Assembly: GCF_002994635.1 (NCBI RefSeq)
Contig: NZ_PVNL01000118.1
Span: 62,001 to 126,000, forward strand
Origin: Enhygromyxa salina
Lineage (GTDB): Bacteria > Myxococcota_A > Polyangia > Nannocystales > Nannocystaceae
Direction: 5' to 3'
Length of the DNA stretch: 64,000 nucleotides
Shown here: positions 17,762 to 27,235 of the stretch, piece after piece
How the letters are laid out: each line of letters opens with the position of its first letter
Numbering within the stretch: the first letter of the stretch is position 1
Notes under the pieces: generated by a model
Databases searched by the model: none
Seen by the model: the letters and a program-made list of their open reading frames with translations, nothing else
What the model was told of the DNA's origin: nothing
Program-made: the position numbers and the translations under genes

Positions 17762-18370
17762 CTATTGTCCGATGATCGTCGCCGCGAAGGTCGGATCGAC
17801 GAGCGGCGGGGCAAAGCAGAAGTTGATGTCGTCGTCGGGCACACCCGCACCAGACAGCACACCGACGATCAGGCCGAGGAACGCGTCGTACTCCTCTTGT
17901 GTGATCGCCATCCCAGCGTGAGCGACCTCCATCGTCGGGCCTGTGTATGCATCCGTGGTGCAGCCGTAGGCGTCGGAGATGAAGTTTGCCAAGCTCGCCT
18001 TGAACGCGTCGACCGCTGCGGGACCCTGGGCCACGAGCGGCGCGAAATCGTCCATGAACAGCGGATCGACGGCGGCCATGTCGACGATCTGGCCAGCGAC
18101 GGTGGGCACCGCGGCGCCGTAGGTCGCGCAGACGTCGGTCATGCACTCCATGTTGTCGCCGTCGCCATCGCCTGGGTCGCCATCCCCATCACCTGGGTCG
18201 CCATCCCCATCACCTGGGTCGCCATCCCCATCGCCGGTCGCGTCCCCGTCCCCGTCGCCAGCGGTCTCCTCGTTGCCGACATCGGTGGTGCCGTTATCAC
18301 CGCAGGCGGGGCTGAGCAATGTACCGAAGACGAGTAAAGTGCCAATTAGGACAGTATCGAGTTTTTTCAT
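17762..18370 (-). CDS. Lipoprotein with truncated-haemoglobin-like domain
   Basis: A 202-residue exported protein. MKKLDTVLIGTLLVFGTLLS then PAC gives a signal with the lipid Cys at 23; GGAA six bases before this ATG supports it over an in-frame ATG four codons earlier. Residues 35-72 are an acidic GDGDGDP repeat linker. Residues about 78-202 resemble a group 1 truncated haemoglobin: TYGAAVPTVAGQIV, DPLFMDDFAPLVA, a helix AFKASLANFISDAYG, then YTGPTMEVAHAGMAIT with H151 at the proximal haem-His position, and a last helix FLGLIVGVLSGAGVPDDDI. The usual distal B10 Tyr is not evident. A globin fixed to the outside of the membrane could bind O2 or NO, but haem binding is an inference from pattern. 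The next gene downstream encodes a membrane-anchored protein of unknown role. Confidence 0.65.
   Translation of the reverse strand: MKKLDTVLIGTLLVFGTLLSPACGDNGTTDVGNEETAGDGDGDATGDGDGDPGDGDGDPGDGDGDPGDGDGDNMECMTDVCATYGAAVPTVAGQIVDMAAVDPLFMDDFAPLVAQGPAAVDAFKASLANFISDAYGCTTDAYTGPTMEVAHAGMAITQEEYDAFLGLIVGVLSGAGVPDDDINFCFAPPLVDPTFAATIIGQ
18171..18233. repeat. 21-bp tandem repeat inside lipoprotein linker
   Basis: Three perfect 21-base units, each coding (minus strand) for one GDGDGDP heptapeptide of the lipoprotein linker, with degenerate units on both sides. In-frame units can expand or contract without breaking the gene. Confidence 0.9.
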
Positions 18371-18898
18371 GTTGGTTTCCATAGTGTGTCATCGCGACGT
18401 CACGTGACTGTGACCCCGCGCCGCTGCTGTAGTAGCACGTAACGCCCGCTGAGAGCGGCCCCCGGGTCATGTGTGTTGTGCTCACGATCACACCGCGAGC
18501 GGGCCCCACGACGGTCCCGCTCGCAACCTCGACGCGATGAACCCTCTCCGGCAGCGGCCGCGCATCCTCGCTGCTGCCGCCGAACTGACCAAAGCGTTCA
18601 TGGGAACCTCCGCCTCTCCGATGGGCACGAACGCGGCCCCGGCGAGCAGCGAAAGCAGGGCATCAAACTTCCCCTCCTCCATGCCTGCACCGTTGACGCC
18701 GCGCCGATATAGACATTACTGAGCACCGAGGACAACTCAATCCAGGGACATCTCGTTTCCAGACAAAGCACATTACCCCCGCTCACGCGCTGATGTTGCT
18801 GGACCACTCAGACGACAGCGCGTGCCGTGGTGCGCCCCAAGTGGCGCCAGCGCTCCACCTCACGTCGACTGGCGATTGGAGGCGGTCCGTCACGTCCA
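18371..18898. other. Intergenic region between lipoprotein and NRPS operon
   Basis: About 530 bases. A 64-codon minus-strand frame (18488-18682) begins MEEGKFDALLSLLAGAAFVP, which looks protein-like but matches nothing I recognise; it may be a fragment. I see no clear terminator for the NRPS gene ending at 18899. Confidence 0.4.
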
Positions 18899-21800
18899 CT
18901 AGATCCCTTCCCCGTCGCCCCTCGCGTCGCCAAGCAAGCGATCGACCTCGGCCTCGGACAGGTGCTCGACCTGATCGAGCAGCGCCAGCAGCTGCTCCTC
19001 CTCGACCGCCTGCGCGGCCGTCAGGCGCTGAGCGAGCGCCCGAACCCGAGGCTGCTCGAACACGGCGCGCACCGGAAGCCGGACGGCGTAGCGACGCTGC
19101 AGGCGGTTGAGGAACCGGGGCACCAACAGCGAGTGCGCGCCGAGGGCGAACAAGTCGGCCTCGACCGAGAGCCGCTGCGGCGGCAGCTCGAGCAGATCAG
19201 CCCACAGCTCACGAATGACCTGCTCGGCCTCGCTCTGCGGAGGCTCGATCAGCTCGGCCGAGCGCTCGACCGCGCGGCGCTCGAGGTCCTCGACCACGAC
19301 CTCGAGCGCGGCGAGATCCAGCTTCCCGCTGGCCGTACGCGGGAGCGCGCTGACGAGGTGCAGACGGAGCGCATGAGCGAATGGCAACATCTGCCCGCAG
19401 TGCTCGCGCAGCCGGTCGAGCTCGATCGTTGCGTCGGGCGCGAGGCGACACAGCGCGACGAGGTGGGTCGGAGCCGCACCGCTGGGCCGAGGGACCACGG
19501 CGACCTCGGCCACGCCGTCGAGAGCCTCGAGCGCGACCTCGATCTCGCCGGGCTCGATTCGAACCCCGCGAACCTTGACCTGACGATCACGGCGGGCCTC
19601 GAACACCATGTCCGCGCCGCGCCGCCGCACGAGGTCTCCGGTCGCGTACATCCGGGTGCCCGGGGGCCCGTGGGGATCGGGCACGAAGCACAGCGCGGTC
19701 GCGGCAGGCTCCGCGTCGTATCCCCGAGCGAGACCGACGCCGGCGAGGTGGAGCTGGGCGAGGGCGCCGGGCGCCGCGAGCTGCCCAGCCTCGTCGAGGA
19801 GGTACACGCGCGTGCCGGGCAGCGGAGCGCCGAGTCGGGCCGGCCCGCTGCCGGGCGTGACGACCCCCCCCGTCGAGTAGGTCGTGTCTTCGGCGGGGCC
19901 GTAGAGGTTGAGGATGCGTCGCCCTGGCGCCTTGTCGGACAGCCGCGCCACGAGCTCACGCCGCAGCGGCTCGCCCGCGAGGTTGATGTGCTCGATCCCC
20001 GCTGGAACCTGATCGACGAGGGCCGAGGCAGCAGACGGCACGGTGTTGAGCAGCGTGACTCGCCGGCGCTGGGGGTGCTCGGGGAGCTCGAGCACGTCGC
20101 GGGCGAGGATCGTCGTCCCGCCGCGATGCAGCGGGGCGAGCAGCTCGAAGATCGACAGGTCGAAGGCGACCGAGCTGGCCGCGAACACGCCCGCGAGGGC
20201 GTCGGCCAGCAGATCATCCGAGGCCCACTGCAGCAGCGCGCTCACGCTGCGCTGGGTGATCGCCACGCCCTTGGGCCGGCCCGAAGATCCAGAGGTGTAG
20301 ATCAAGTAGGCGAGCTGATCGGGCGCGACGGGGGCCGGCCGTTCACGCGGACGGACCCGGGACCACGGCGCCTCATGACCGACCAGGGCGATCGCCACAT
20401 CCGAGCCCAGGCGCTCGCGCAGCGCTGGCTCGGTCAGCACCAGCTTGGCGCCCGCGCGCACGCTGAGCTCGCGCAGCCGGGCCGGCGGCAGGCGAGGCTC
20501 GAGGGGGACATAGACGAGGCCAGCCGCGAGCACGCCGAGCATGGTCGGCACCAGCCACGGCCCGCGCTCGAGACACACAGCGACCCGGTCCTCGGCCCGC
20601 AGCCCCTGGTCGCCGAGCCACCGAGCGAGGCGCAGCGCCAGCTCGATCGTGCAGCCATAGCTGAGCTCGTAGCCCGCACCCGCGACGGCGACGGCGTCGG
20701 CCCGCGCTCGCGCCCTCGTGACGATCGCGTCGACAATGGGGACGAACTCGGGGGTCGCGGGGCCGCTCCCCCAGTCGAGGCTGGCGCGCCGCTCGTTCGC
20801 GTCGAGCAGCGCGAGGCGGTCGAGCGGCGTGTCGGGCTGGTCCGCGAACGCCTCGAGCGCGCGGACCAGCATCTCGGCGATCGCCGGGGCAGCCGCGCCG
20901 AGCTGCTCGCGCTCATACTCGAGACGCACCGTCAGCCCGCCGCCGAGCTCGATGAGCGTCACGGTCAGGTCGGCCTTGGTCGTTGCACGCGGATGCTCGG
21001 CGACCTCGAGCGCGCCGACGCGCGCTGGCCCGAGCGCTCGCGCGGTCACCAGCACCCGCAGCAGCGAGCCGAGGTCGCCGTGCAGGTCCCCGCCCGCGCG
21101 GGCGATCTCCGTCAACGGTGCAGGTCCGCGCTCGAGCGCGGTGATCAACGTGGCCGAGACCTGCGCCGCGAGCTCACGGGGAGTGTCGGCGTCGCGAGGG
21201 CGCACGCGCAGCACGGTGGTCTCGAGCAGCGGCCCGACCGTCTCGACCAGCGCCGCGTGCCGACGCGTGGACAGGGGCGTGGCGAGCGGGAGGTCGCCCT
21301 GCCCCGTCCACCGCGCGCAGGTCAGCGCGAGCGCAGCACAGCACACCGCGAACCGAGAGCCACCGAGCGCGAGCGCGAGCGCATCGAGCCGGGTCACGGT
21401 TTGCGCGTCGACGTGTCGCTCGAGCTGGACCGGCTCACCGAGCTCCCCCGCGTTGGGCTGAACCTCGCCGAGGGTCAGCGGCGAGAGCCCCGCGAGCGCC
21501 TCGGCCCAGGCGCGTGCGAGCGCGGCAGCCCGGGGCGTCGCGGGCTCGAAGCGCGCGCGCGACCAGTGTGCATGGTCGCCGAAGCCCGCGAGCGCGGCCT
21601 GTTCGAGCCGTCGCCGGCGAACGCCAAAGCCCAGCGCCGCCGCGAGCTCGGCGACGAGCAGCTCCCAGGACCGCTCGTCACCCGCGAGGTGATGAAGGGT
21701 GACGATCGCAACCCGCCGCTCACCGTCGAGCTCGAACAGCCGGGCGCGCAGCGGGGCCTCGCGCGTGAGCTCGAACGGGCGCGCAGCCTCCTCGGCGCAG

Positions 21801-24800
21801 CGGCCCGCGAGGGCCTCGAGCGCGACACGCTCGACCGCGAGCTGGGGAGACGCGTCAACGACCTGCTCGGGCACGTCCCCGTCGAGATCGATGCGCGTGG
21901 ACAAGATCGGATGGCGCTCGACGAGCTCCGCGAGCGCGTCGCCGAGCTGCTCAGCTCCGGGCGCTCCGTCCCAGCGCAGCACCAAGGGCATGTTGTAAGC
22001 CGCGCGCGCCGGTCGGATCTGATCGGCGATCCACATGCGGAGCTGCTCGGCCGTCAACGGCCAGCGGGTCCGCTGCGGGTCGAGCTCCAGCGCCAAGTCG
22101 CGCTGTGCCGACCCACCCTGGGCGAGCTTCTGCGCGGCCTCGATCGTCTCAGCGAGGACCGCGAGGCTCGGGCGCTCGAACAGGGCGCGGATCGGCAGCT
22201 CGACGCCGTAGCGGGCCGCGACCTCGGCGAGCAGGATCGTCGCGGCGAGCGAGTGGCCACCGAGCGCGAAGAAGTCATCGTCCCGTCCGACCTGCGTGAC
22301 CCCGAGCTGCTCGGCCCACAGCGCCGCGAGCTCGCGCTCGAGCTCGGTCTGCGGCGGGGTGAACGAGCGCGGGACAGCGGGTCGCGCGGCGAGAGCCGCG
22401 AGATCGATCTTCCCGCGAGACGTTCGCGGCAGTCGCTCGCACACGTCGATCTCTCCCGGCACCATCGCCGCAGGCAGCCGCGCCGCGAGCTCGCGACGCA
22501 CGAGCTCGGGCTCGATCGCCGCTGCGTCAGCGACGACGTGCGCGACCAGGACCCGCCGCCCCTCGTCGACGCGCACGACCGCCTGCCGCACGCCCGGGAA
22601 GCCGAGCAGCGCGGCCTCGATCTCGCCGGGCTCGATGCGGACCCCTGCGAGCTTGAGCTGGCGATCGAGGCGGCCGAGGTAGTGGAGCCGACCGTGCTCA
22701 TCGAGCTCGCATCGGTCGCCGCTGCGGTAGAGCCGGGCCCCGGACGCACCCGCGGGATCGGGGATGAAGCGCGCGGCCGTGGCCCCAGGATCGTCGAGAT
22801 AGCCGCGAGCGAGGCCGGCCCCCCCGATCCACAGCTCGGCGCCAGGCTCGACCGTCCCGCCCCCCGACCCGGAGAGAGGCGCGAGGGCACAGATCGTCCC
22901 CGCGATCGGCACGCCGATCTCGGGCGCACGCTGCCCGTCACTCGCCGCGCCCAGCCGCATCGCCGTCGAGTAGGTCGTGGTCTCGGACGGCCCGTAGAGG
23001 TTGTGGATCACCGCCTCGGGTGCCCGCGCCCGGAGTGCCTCGACGAGACCCCAGCTCAGGGCCTCGCCCGCGAGGTTGATCCCGCGCAGCGAGGCGGGGA
23101 TCCGTCCGGTCGTCAGCATCGCCGCCGCCAGCGACGGGACGGTGTTGAGCAAGGTGACGCCCGCAGCATCGGGAACACCGAGCGGCTCCACACCCAAAAC
23201 GACCGTGCCGCCGCAGCACAGCGGTCCGAGCAGCTCGAAGGTCGAGAGATCGAATCCGACGCCCGTGCCCGCGAACACCCGCCCGGACAGGAGCTCGCCC
23301 TGGGCGTCCACGGCCCAGGCCATGAGGTTGGCGAGCCCGCCGCGAGTCAGCGCGACGCCCTTGGGTTCACCCGTCGAGCCCGAGGTGTAGAGCACGCACG
23401 CGAGCGCGCTCGCTGGTGGCTGTTTGCGTCGGCGCGAGCTCCCGGCCGGCGGCGCGACCCAGCGCGGCTCGAGACGCGGCACGTCGACACCCGCGAGCAG
23501 ACCGGGACCGGTCACCAGCAGCTCACACCGGGCCCGCGTCGCAAGCTCGCGCAGCCGGGCAGGCGGCAGACTCGGGTCCAGCGCGACGTGGACCGCCCCG
23601 GCCTCGAGCGTGGCGAGCAGGCCGACGAGCAGCTCGGGACCCCGCGGGAGACACAGGCCCACGCGGACCTCCTGCTGCCGCGCGCCACGAGCTTCGATCT
23701 CACCCGCGAGAGCGTCGACCGCCGAGAGCAGCCCCGCGTAGCTCAGCTGACCGCCCGCCGATACGACCGCGCAGGCGTCGGGGCAGCGGGCCGCCTGATC
23801 GCGGATCCGCTCGAGGACCCAGGGCGTCGGCAGCTGCGGGGCTTCGACTCGCTGGGATCGCGGCGCCGCGGCGAGCTCGTCCACCGACCCTACCGCGGAC
23901 GCGGCTGCCTCGGGCCGCTGAGCGAAGGTCGTGATCGCGAGCTCGACCCGCTCGAGCAGATTTTCGAGCGCGGCGACTTGGTGGCGCCTCGCGCTGGCGA
24001 CCACGCCGAGGTGGAGCGCCCCCGCATGGACGACGGCGCGCAGGTGGAGGGGAAACTGAGCGTGGCGCGGATCGAGCTGGGCGGTCCGCAGCCGCAGCCC
24101 ACCAAGGTTGAGCTCGACGTCTGCGAGGCCCGCCGCCCAGGCTTGCAGCCCGTGATCGTCGAGCGCGGGGTGATAGCTGAGCACCAGCTCCGGGGTCAGC
24201 CCGGGGTGCTCGGACACCAGCTGCGCGTAGGGGAGCTGCTGATCCGCGATCGCCTCGGCGAGGCGCCCTGCGCAGCGCTCGACGAGGTCAGCGAAGCGCT
24301 CGTGAGTAGGCGCCTCGATCACGACGGGCAACAGGTTGGCGAGACAGGCGACCTGATCGACGAAGGCCCCGCTGGTCCGGGTGTCGGCCGGGATCGTCAC
24401 GCACACGGGCCCGCCGCGGCGCCTGGTCCGATCGCCGATCCGATCGCTGATCGCGACGACGACGGCCAGGAGCACGGTGAAGGGCGAGCACCCGTGGCGC
24501 GACGCCAGGGCCCGCAGATCCGCGAGCGCGCGGTGATCGAGGCGGCGGCCACAGACCAGGGCCGGACGCGGCGACGTGTCGGGCGGGATCGCCAGCGCGC
24601 GCGGCAGGCTGGCGAGCCGCTCGCGCCAGCGCTGAGCCAGGGCCCGCCCGTCCGCGCTGGCGAGACGCTCAGCCTCGGCCTCGGCGACGGGCGCCGAGCT
24701 CGGCTGCTCGCGCGCGCCCAGAGCCAGCCCGCGGTCGCCCGCCCGCGCCAGCGCATAGTTGCGGGCGAGCGCGTCGGCCAGCCGCCGCAGCGCGGTCTCA

Positions 24801-27235
24801 TCCGCGATCGCGTGGTGGATCGCCAGGCCGAACAGCCACCCATCACGCCCACGCAGCGCCCGGGCTCGCAGCAGCGGGCCCCGCTCGAGATCCATGGGCT
24901 GCAGCGCCCACTCGCGCATGTCCGCGAGCACCGTCGCAGCGTCGGCGCCCGGTCGCTCGTCACACACCAGGATCTCGGCCGGCGGCGCGGCGATCGAGCG
25001 CGTCACGACGCCGCGCGAGAACACGAAGCGCGCGCGCAGCATCGGCCAGGTGTGGACGAGGGCGCGCAGGGCCTCGGCGAGCGCCTCGGCGTCGAAGGTC
25101 CCGTCGATCCAGGCTGACCGGGCCAGCACGTCCGCGCTGGTCTCGGGGACCAGCCGCGCGTTGTGCCAAAACCCCAGCTCCGCGAGCGTGGCCGCGCCGT
25201 CGGCCCGTGGGTACGACTGTGGGCCAGCGGGCGCGAGCTCGGGCGCCGCGACCGCGACCGCGACCGCACACAGGCCCGCGTCGATCCGCTCGACGACGCC
25301 GTCGAGCGTCGCGCCCAGCAAGGTCGGAAGATCGACGGCGCCAGTTGGGGCGAGCGCGGCCCCGAGTCGAGCGAGCATCAGCGAGTCGAGCCCCAAGCTG
25401 GACAGGGGCTCCCCGCCGCGAGGGCGCCGACCCGCGTGGACCTCGAGCCAGCGCTCGAGCTCCGCGCGCACGCGGGCGCGCCGATCGTCGGCATCCAAGT
25501 TCGCGAGATGCGAGAACTCGAGGCCGGACCCTCGCGCGACGGCGAGGTGCTCGAGCGTTCCGCCGACCCAGCGCTCGCGGACGTCGAAGCGCCGGACCTT
25601 GCCGCTCGAGGTCAGACGGACCTGCCCCGCGCGGACCAGCACGAGCGCGCGCAGCTCGAGCTCGTGGGCCCGGCTCACTCGCTCGTAGAGCGCGGCCGCG
25701 AGGTCATCCCAGCCGCCGGGAGGCTCGGCCTCGACGCTGACCTCCTGCACGAGCACGACCTCCTCGCTGCCCTCGCCCTCGACGGCGAACGCAGCAGCCC
25801 GACCGGGACGCAGCGGCGGACCCCACCCGGCCAGCTCGGCCTCGACGTCCTCGGGGTAGACGTTGCGACCGCGGACGACGATCAGGTCCTTGCTGCGACC
25901 CGCGACGAACAGCTCGCCTGCATGGATGAATCCCAGGTCTCCAGTCCGCGCCGCGACGCCCTCGTCCGCTTGCCCCTCGCCCGCTGGCATGAAGTAGCCC
26001 GCGCTCACGCTCGCGCCGCGGACCACGAGTTCGCCAACCATGCCGTCCGGCAGCTCTCGCCCCGCGCGGTCCTCGACGCTCACCCGCGGCTCGGCCCGGG
26101 GTGCGCCACAACCGACCAGAGTTCGAACCCGGGCACCCTCGGACTCTCCGACCGGCCGCGCTTCACCGCGGTCGAGCTGGTCCACGTCGAAGCCCACGGC
26201 CTCGGGGGCCCGATCGACCGCGACCCCGGTCACGAACAGGGTCGCCTCGGCGAGGCCGTAGCAGGGCAGCAGCGACCGGGCCTCGAAGCCAGCGGCGGCG
26301 TAGCGGCGAGCGAAGGCCGCCATGGTCGGGGCCCGGACCGGCTCGGCGCCCACGAACGCCACCCGCCAACGCGACAGAGACAGCCGCGCGAGGGTCTCGT
26401 CGTCGACCGCCCGCACACACAGCTCGTACGCAAAGTTGGGCCCGCCGGACACGCTCGCCCCGGTCCGCGAGATCGCCTCGAGCCAGGTCGCGGGTCGAGC
26501 CATGAATTGCGCCGGCGCCATTCGATGCATCGCAAAGCCGGCGTAGATCGGCGCGAGCACCGTTCCGATCAGCCCCATGTCGTGAAAATGCGGCAGCCAC
26601 GACACCCCCACGCTGTCCCGATCGAGCGCGAAGCCCTCGGCGATCGCCGCGAGGTTGGCGAGCACGTTGGCGTGGGTCAGGCGGACGCCCCGAGGTGATC
26701 CGGTCGACCCCGAGGTGTACTGCAAGATCGCCAGCTCGCCCGCGACACCGGGGTGGAGCGGCCGAAGTCCTGCCGAGGCAAGGTCGCCAGCGTCCCGCCG
26801 CAGCGTCTCGAGATCGACCCATGTCGGCTTCGATGTCGGCCCCCGACTCGAAGCCGTCGGGGCCGCCGTCAGCACGGCGGACTCCGTCACGATCACCGCG
26901 GGCGCACACGCAGCGACGATCGCCTCGAGCCGCGCTCGGGCCCCCGCCTGCCGCGGCAGCGGGACCGGCGTCGCGACGAGACCAGCCACGAAGCAGGCAC
27001 ACAGCGCGTCCACGAAGTCGAGGCCGGGACCGAGCGCGAGCACCACCCGATCCCCCGGCTGCGCGCGCGCGGCCAACGGGACGGCCAGCTCACAGGCACG
27101 TCGGGCGAGGGATCCGAGGCTGCGCTCGCTGCCGCCGCTCGGGTCCGCGAAGGTCTGAACCACACACTCCGGCCAGCGCTCGGCCTGCCGCAGCAACAGC
27201 TCGGCGAGGGTCCGCGGTGGCCGGCGCAGGTGCAT
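18899..27235 (-). CDS. Lipopeptide NRPS: FAAL-ACP-C-A-PCP-C-A-PCP
   Basis: A 2778-residue synthetase. Approximate domains: fatty acyl-AMP ligase 1-560 (YTSGSTG near 172, WLPHFHDMGLIG, SGGPNFAYELCVR); acyl carrier with LGLDSL Ser near 617; C domain with HHAIADE near 807; A domain with YTSGSTG near 1285; PCP with GGHSL near 1661; second C with HHLAGDE near 1848; second A with YTSGSSG near 2313; final PCP with GAHSL near 2702. Both A domains give the code D-L-F-N-N-A-L-T-Y-(K), read from FDLSxFE, LLNTVPS, INLAGE, NLYGP and TTYST; this code is associated with alanine. The protein would load a free fatty acid as adenylate and add two residues. No thioesterase or reductase follows, so chain transfer or release must be by another protein. 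Its ATG overlaps the stop of the upstream gene by one base (TGATG). Confidence 0.95.
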   Translation of the reverse strand: MHLRRPPRTLAELLLRQAERWPECVVQTFADPSGGSERSLGSLARRACELAVPLAARAQPGDRVVLALGPGLDFVDALCACFVAGLVATPVPLPRQAGARARLEAIVAACAPAVIVTESAVLTAAPTASSRGPTSKPTWVDLETLRRDAGDLASAGLRPLHPGVAGELAILQYTSGSTGSPRGVRLTHANVLANLAAIAEGFALDRDSVGVSWLPHFHDMGLIGTVLAPIYAGFAMHRMAPAQFMARPATWLEAISRTGASVSGGPNFAYELCVRAVDDETLARLSLSRWRVAFVGAEPVRAPTMAAFARRYAAAGFEARSLLPCYGLAEATLFVTGVAVDRAPEAVGFDVDQLDRGEARPVGESEGARVRTLVGCGAPRAEPRVSVEDRAGRELPDGMVGELVVRGASVSAGYFMPAGEGQADEGVAARTGDLGFIHAGELFVAGRSKDLIVVRGRNVYPEDVEAELAGWGPPLRPGRAAAFAVEGEGSEEVVLVQEVSVEAEPPGGWDDLAAALYERVSRAHELELRALVLVRAGQVRLTSSGKVRRFDVRERWVGGTLEHLAVARGSGLEFSHLANLDADDRRARVRAELERWLEVHAGRRPRGGEPLSSLGLDSLMLARLGAALAPTGAVDLPTLLGATLDGVVERIDAGLCAVAVAVAAPELAPAGPQSYPRADGAATLAELGFWHNARLVPETSADVLARSAWIDGTFDAEALAEALRALVHTWPMLRARFVFSRGVVTRSIAAPPAEILVCDERPGADAATVLADMREWALQPMDLERGPLLRARALRGRDGWLFGLAIHHAIADETALRRLADALARNYALARAGDRGLALGAREQPSSAPVAEAEAERLASADGRALAQRWRERLASLPRALAIPPDTSPRPALVCGRRLDHRALADLRALASRHGCSPFTVLLAVVVAISDRIGDRTRRRGGPVCVTIPADTRTSGAFVDQVACLANLLPVVIEAPTHERFADLVERCAGRLAEAIADQQLPYAQLVSEHPGLTPELVLSYHPALDDHGLQAWAAGLADVELNLGGLRLRTAQLDPRHAQFPLHLRAVVHAGALHLGVVASARRHQVAALENLLERVELAITTFAQRPEAAASAVGSVDELAAAPRSQRVEAPQLPTPWVLERIRDQAARCPDACAVVSAGGQLSYAGLLSAVDALAGEIEARGARQQEVRVGLCLPRGPELLVGLLATLEAGAVHVALDPSLPPARLRELATRARCELLVTGPGLLAGVDVPRLEPRWVAPPAGSSRRRKQPPASALACVLYTSGSTGEPKGVALTRGGLANLMAWAVDAQGELLSGRVFAGTGVGFDLSTFELLGPLCCGGTVVLGVEPLGVPDAAGVTLLNTVPSLAAAMLTTGRIPASLRGINLAGEALSWGLVEALRARAPEAVIHNLYGPSETTTYSTAMRLGAASDGQRAPEIGVPIAGTICALAPLSGSGGGTVEPGAELWIGGAGLARGYLDDPGATAARFIPDPAGASGARLYRSGDRCELDEHGRLHYLGRLDRQLKLAGVRIEPGEIEAALLGFPGVRQAVVRVDEGRRVLVAHVVADAAAIEPELVRRELAARLPAAMVPGEIDVCERLPRTSRGKIDLAALAARPAVPRSFTPPQTELERELAALWAEQLGVTQVGRDDDFFALGGHSLAATILLAEVAARYGVELPIRALFERPSLAVLAETIEAAQKLAQGGSAQRDLALELDPQRTRWPLTAEQLRMWIADQIRPARAAYNMPLVLRWDGAPGAEQLGDALAELVERHPILSTRIDLDGDVPEQVVDASPQLAVERVALEALAGRCAEEAARPFELTREAPLRARLFELDGERRVAIVTLHHLAGDERSWELLVAELAAALGFGVRRRRLEQAALAGFGDHAHWSRARFEPATPRAAALARAWAEALAGLSPLTLGEVQPNAGELGEPVQLERHVDAQTVTRLDALALALGGSRFAVCCAALALTCARWTGQGDLPLATPLSTRRHAALVETVGPLLETTVLRVRPRDADTPRELAAQVSATLITALERGPAPLTEIARAGGDLHGDLGSLLRVLVTARALGPARVGALEVAEHPRATTKADLTVTLIELGGGLTVRLEYEREQLGAAAPAIAEMLVRALEAFADQPDTPLDRLALLDANERRASLDWGSGPATPEFVPIVDAIVTRARARADAVAVAGAGYELSYGCTIELALRLARWLGDQGLRAEDRVAVCLERGPWLVPTMLGVLAAGLVYVPLEPRLPPARLRELSVRAGAKLVLTEPALRERLGSDVAIALVGHEAPWSRVRPRERPAPVAPDQLAYLIYTSGSSGRPKGVAITQRSVSALLQWASDDLLADALAGVFAASSVAFDLSIFELLAPLHRGGTTILARDVLELPEHPQRRRVTLLNTVPSAASALVDQVPAGIEHINLAGEPLRRELVARLSDKAPGRRILNLYGPAEDTTYSTGGVVTPGSGPARLGAPLPGTRVYLLDEAGQLAAPGALAQLHLAGVGLARGYDAEPAATALCFVPDPHGPPGTRMYATGDLVRRRGADMVFEARRDRQVKVRGVRIEPGEIEVALEALDGVAEVAVVPRPSGAAPTHLVALCRLAPDATIELDRLREHCGQMLPFAHALRLHLVSALPRTASGKLDLAALEVVVEDLERRAVERSAELIEPPQSEAEQVIRELWADLLELPPQRLSVEADLFALGAHSLLVPRFLNRLQRRYAVRLPVRAVFEQPRVRALAQRLTAAQAVEEEQLLALLDQVEHLSEAEVDRLLGDARGDGEGI

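Noticed and set aside
18140..18260. Tandem repeat as a CRISPR array
   Set aside because: The units are contiguous with no spacers and encode an in-frame peptide repeat of a lipoprotein.
18827..25117. A 2096-codon open frame antisense to the large NRPS
   Set aside because: It is a mirror of the NRPS in GC-rich DNA: low-complexity Arg/Glu/Gln-rich, no domains, while the minus strand reads clean FAAL, C, A and PCP motifs.
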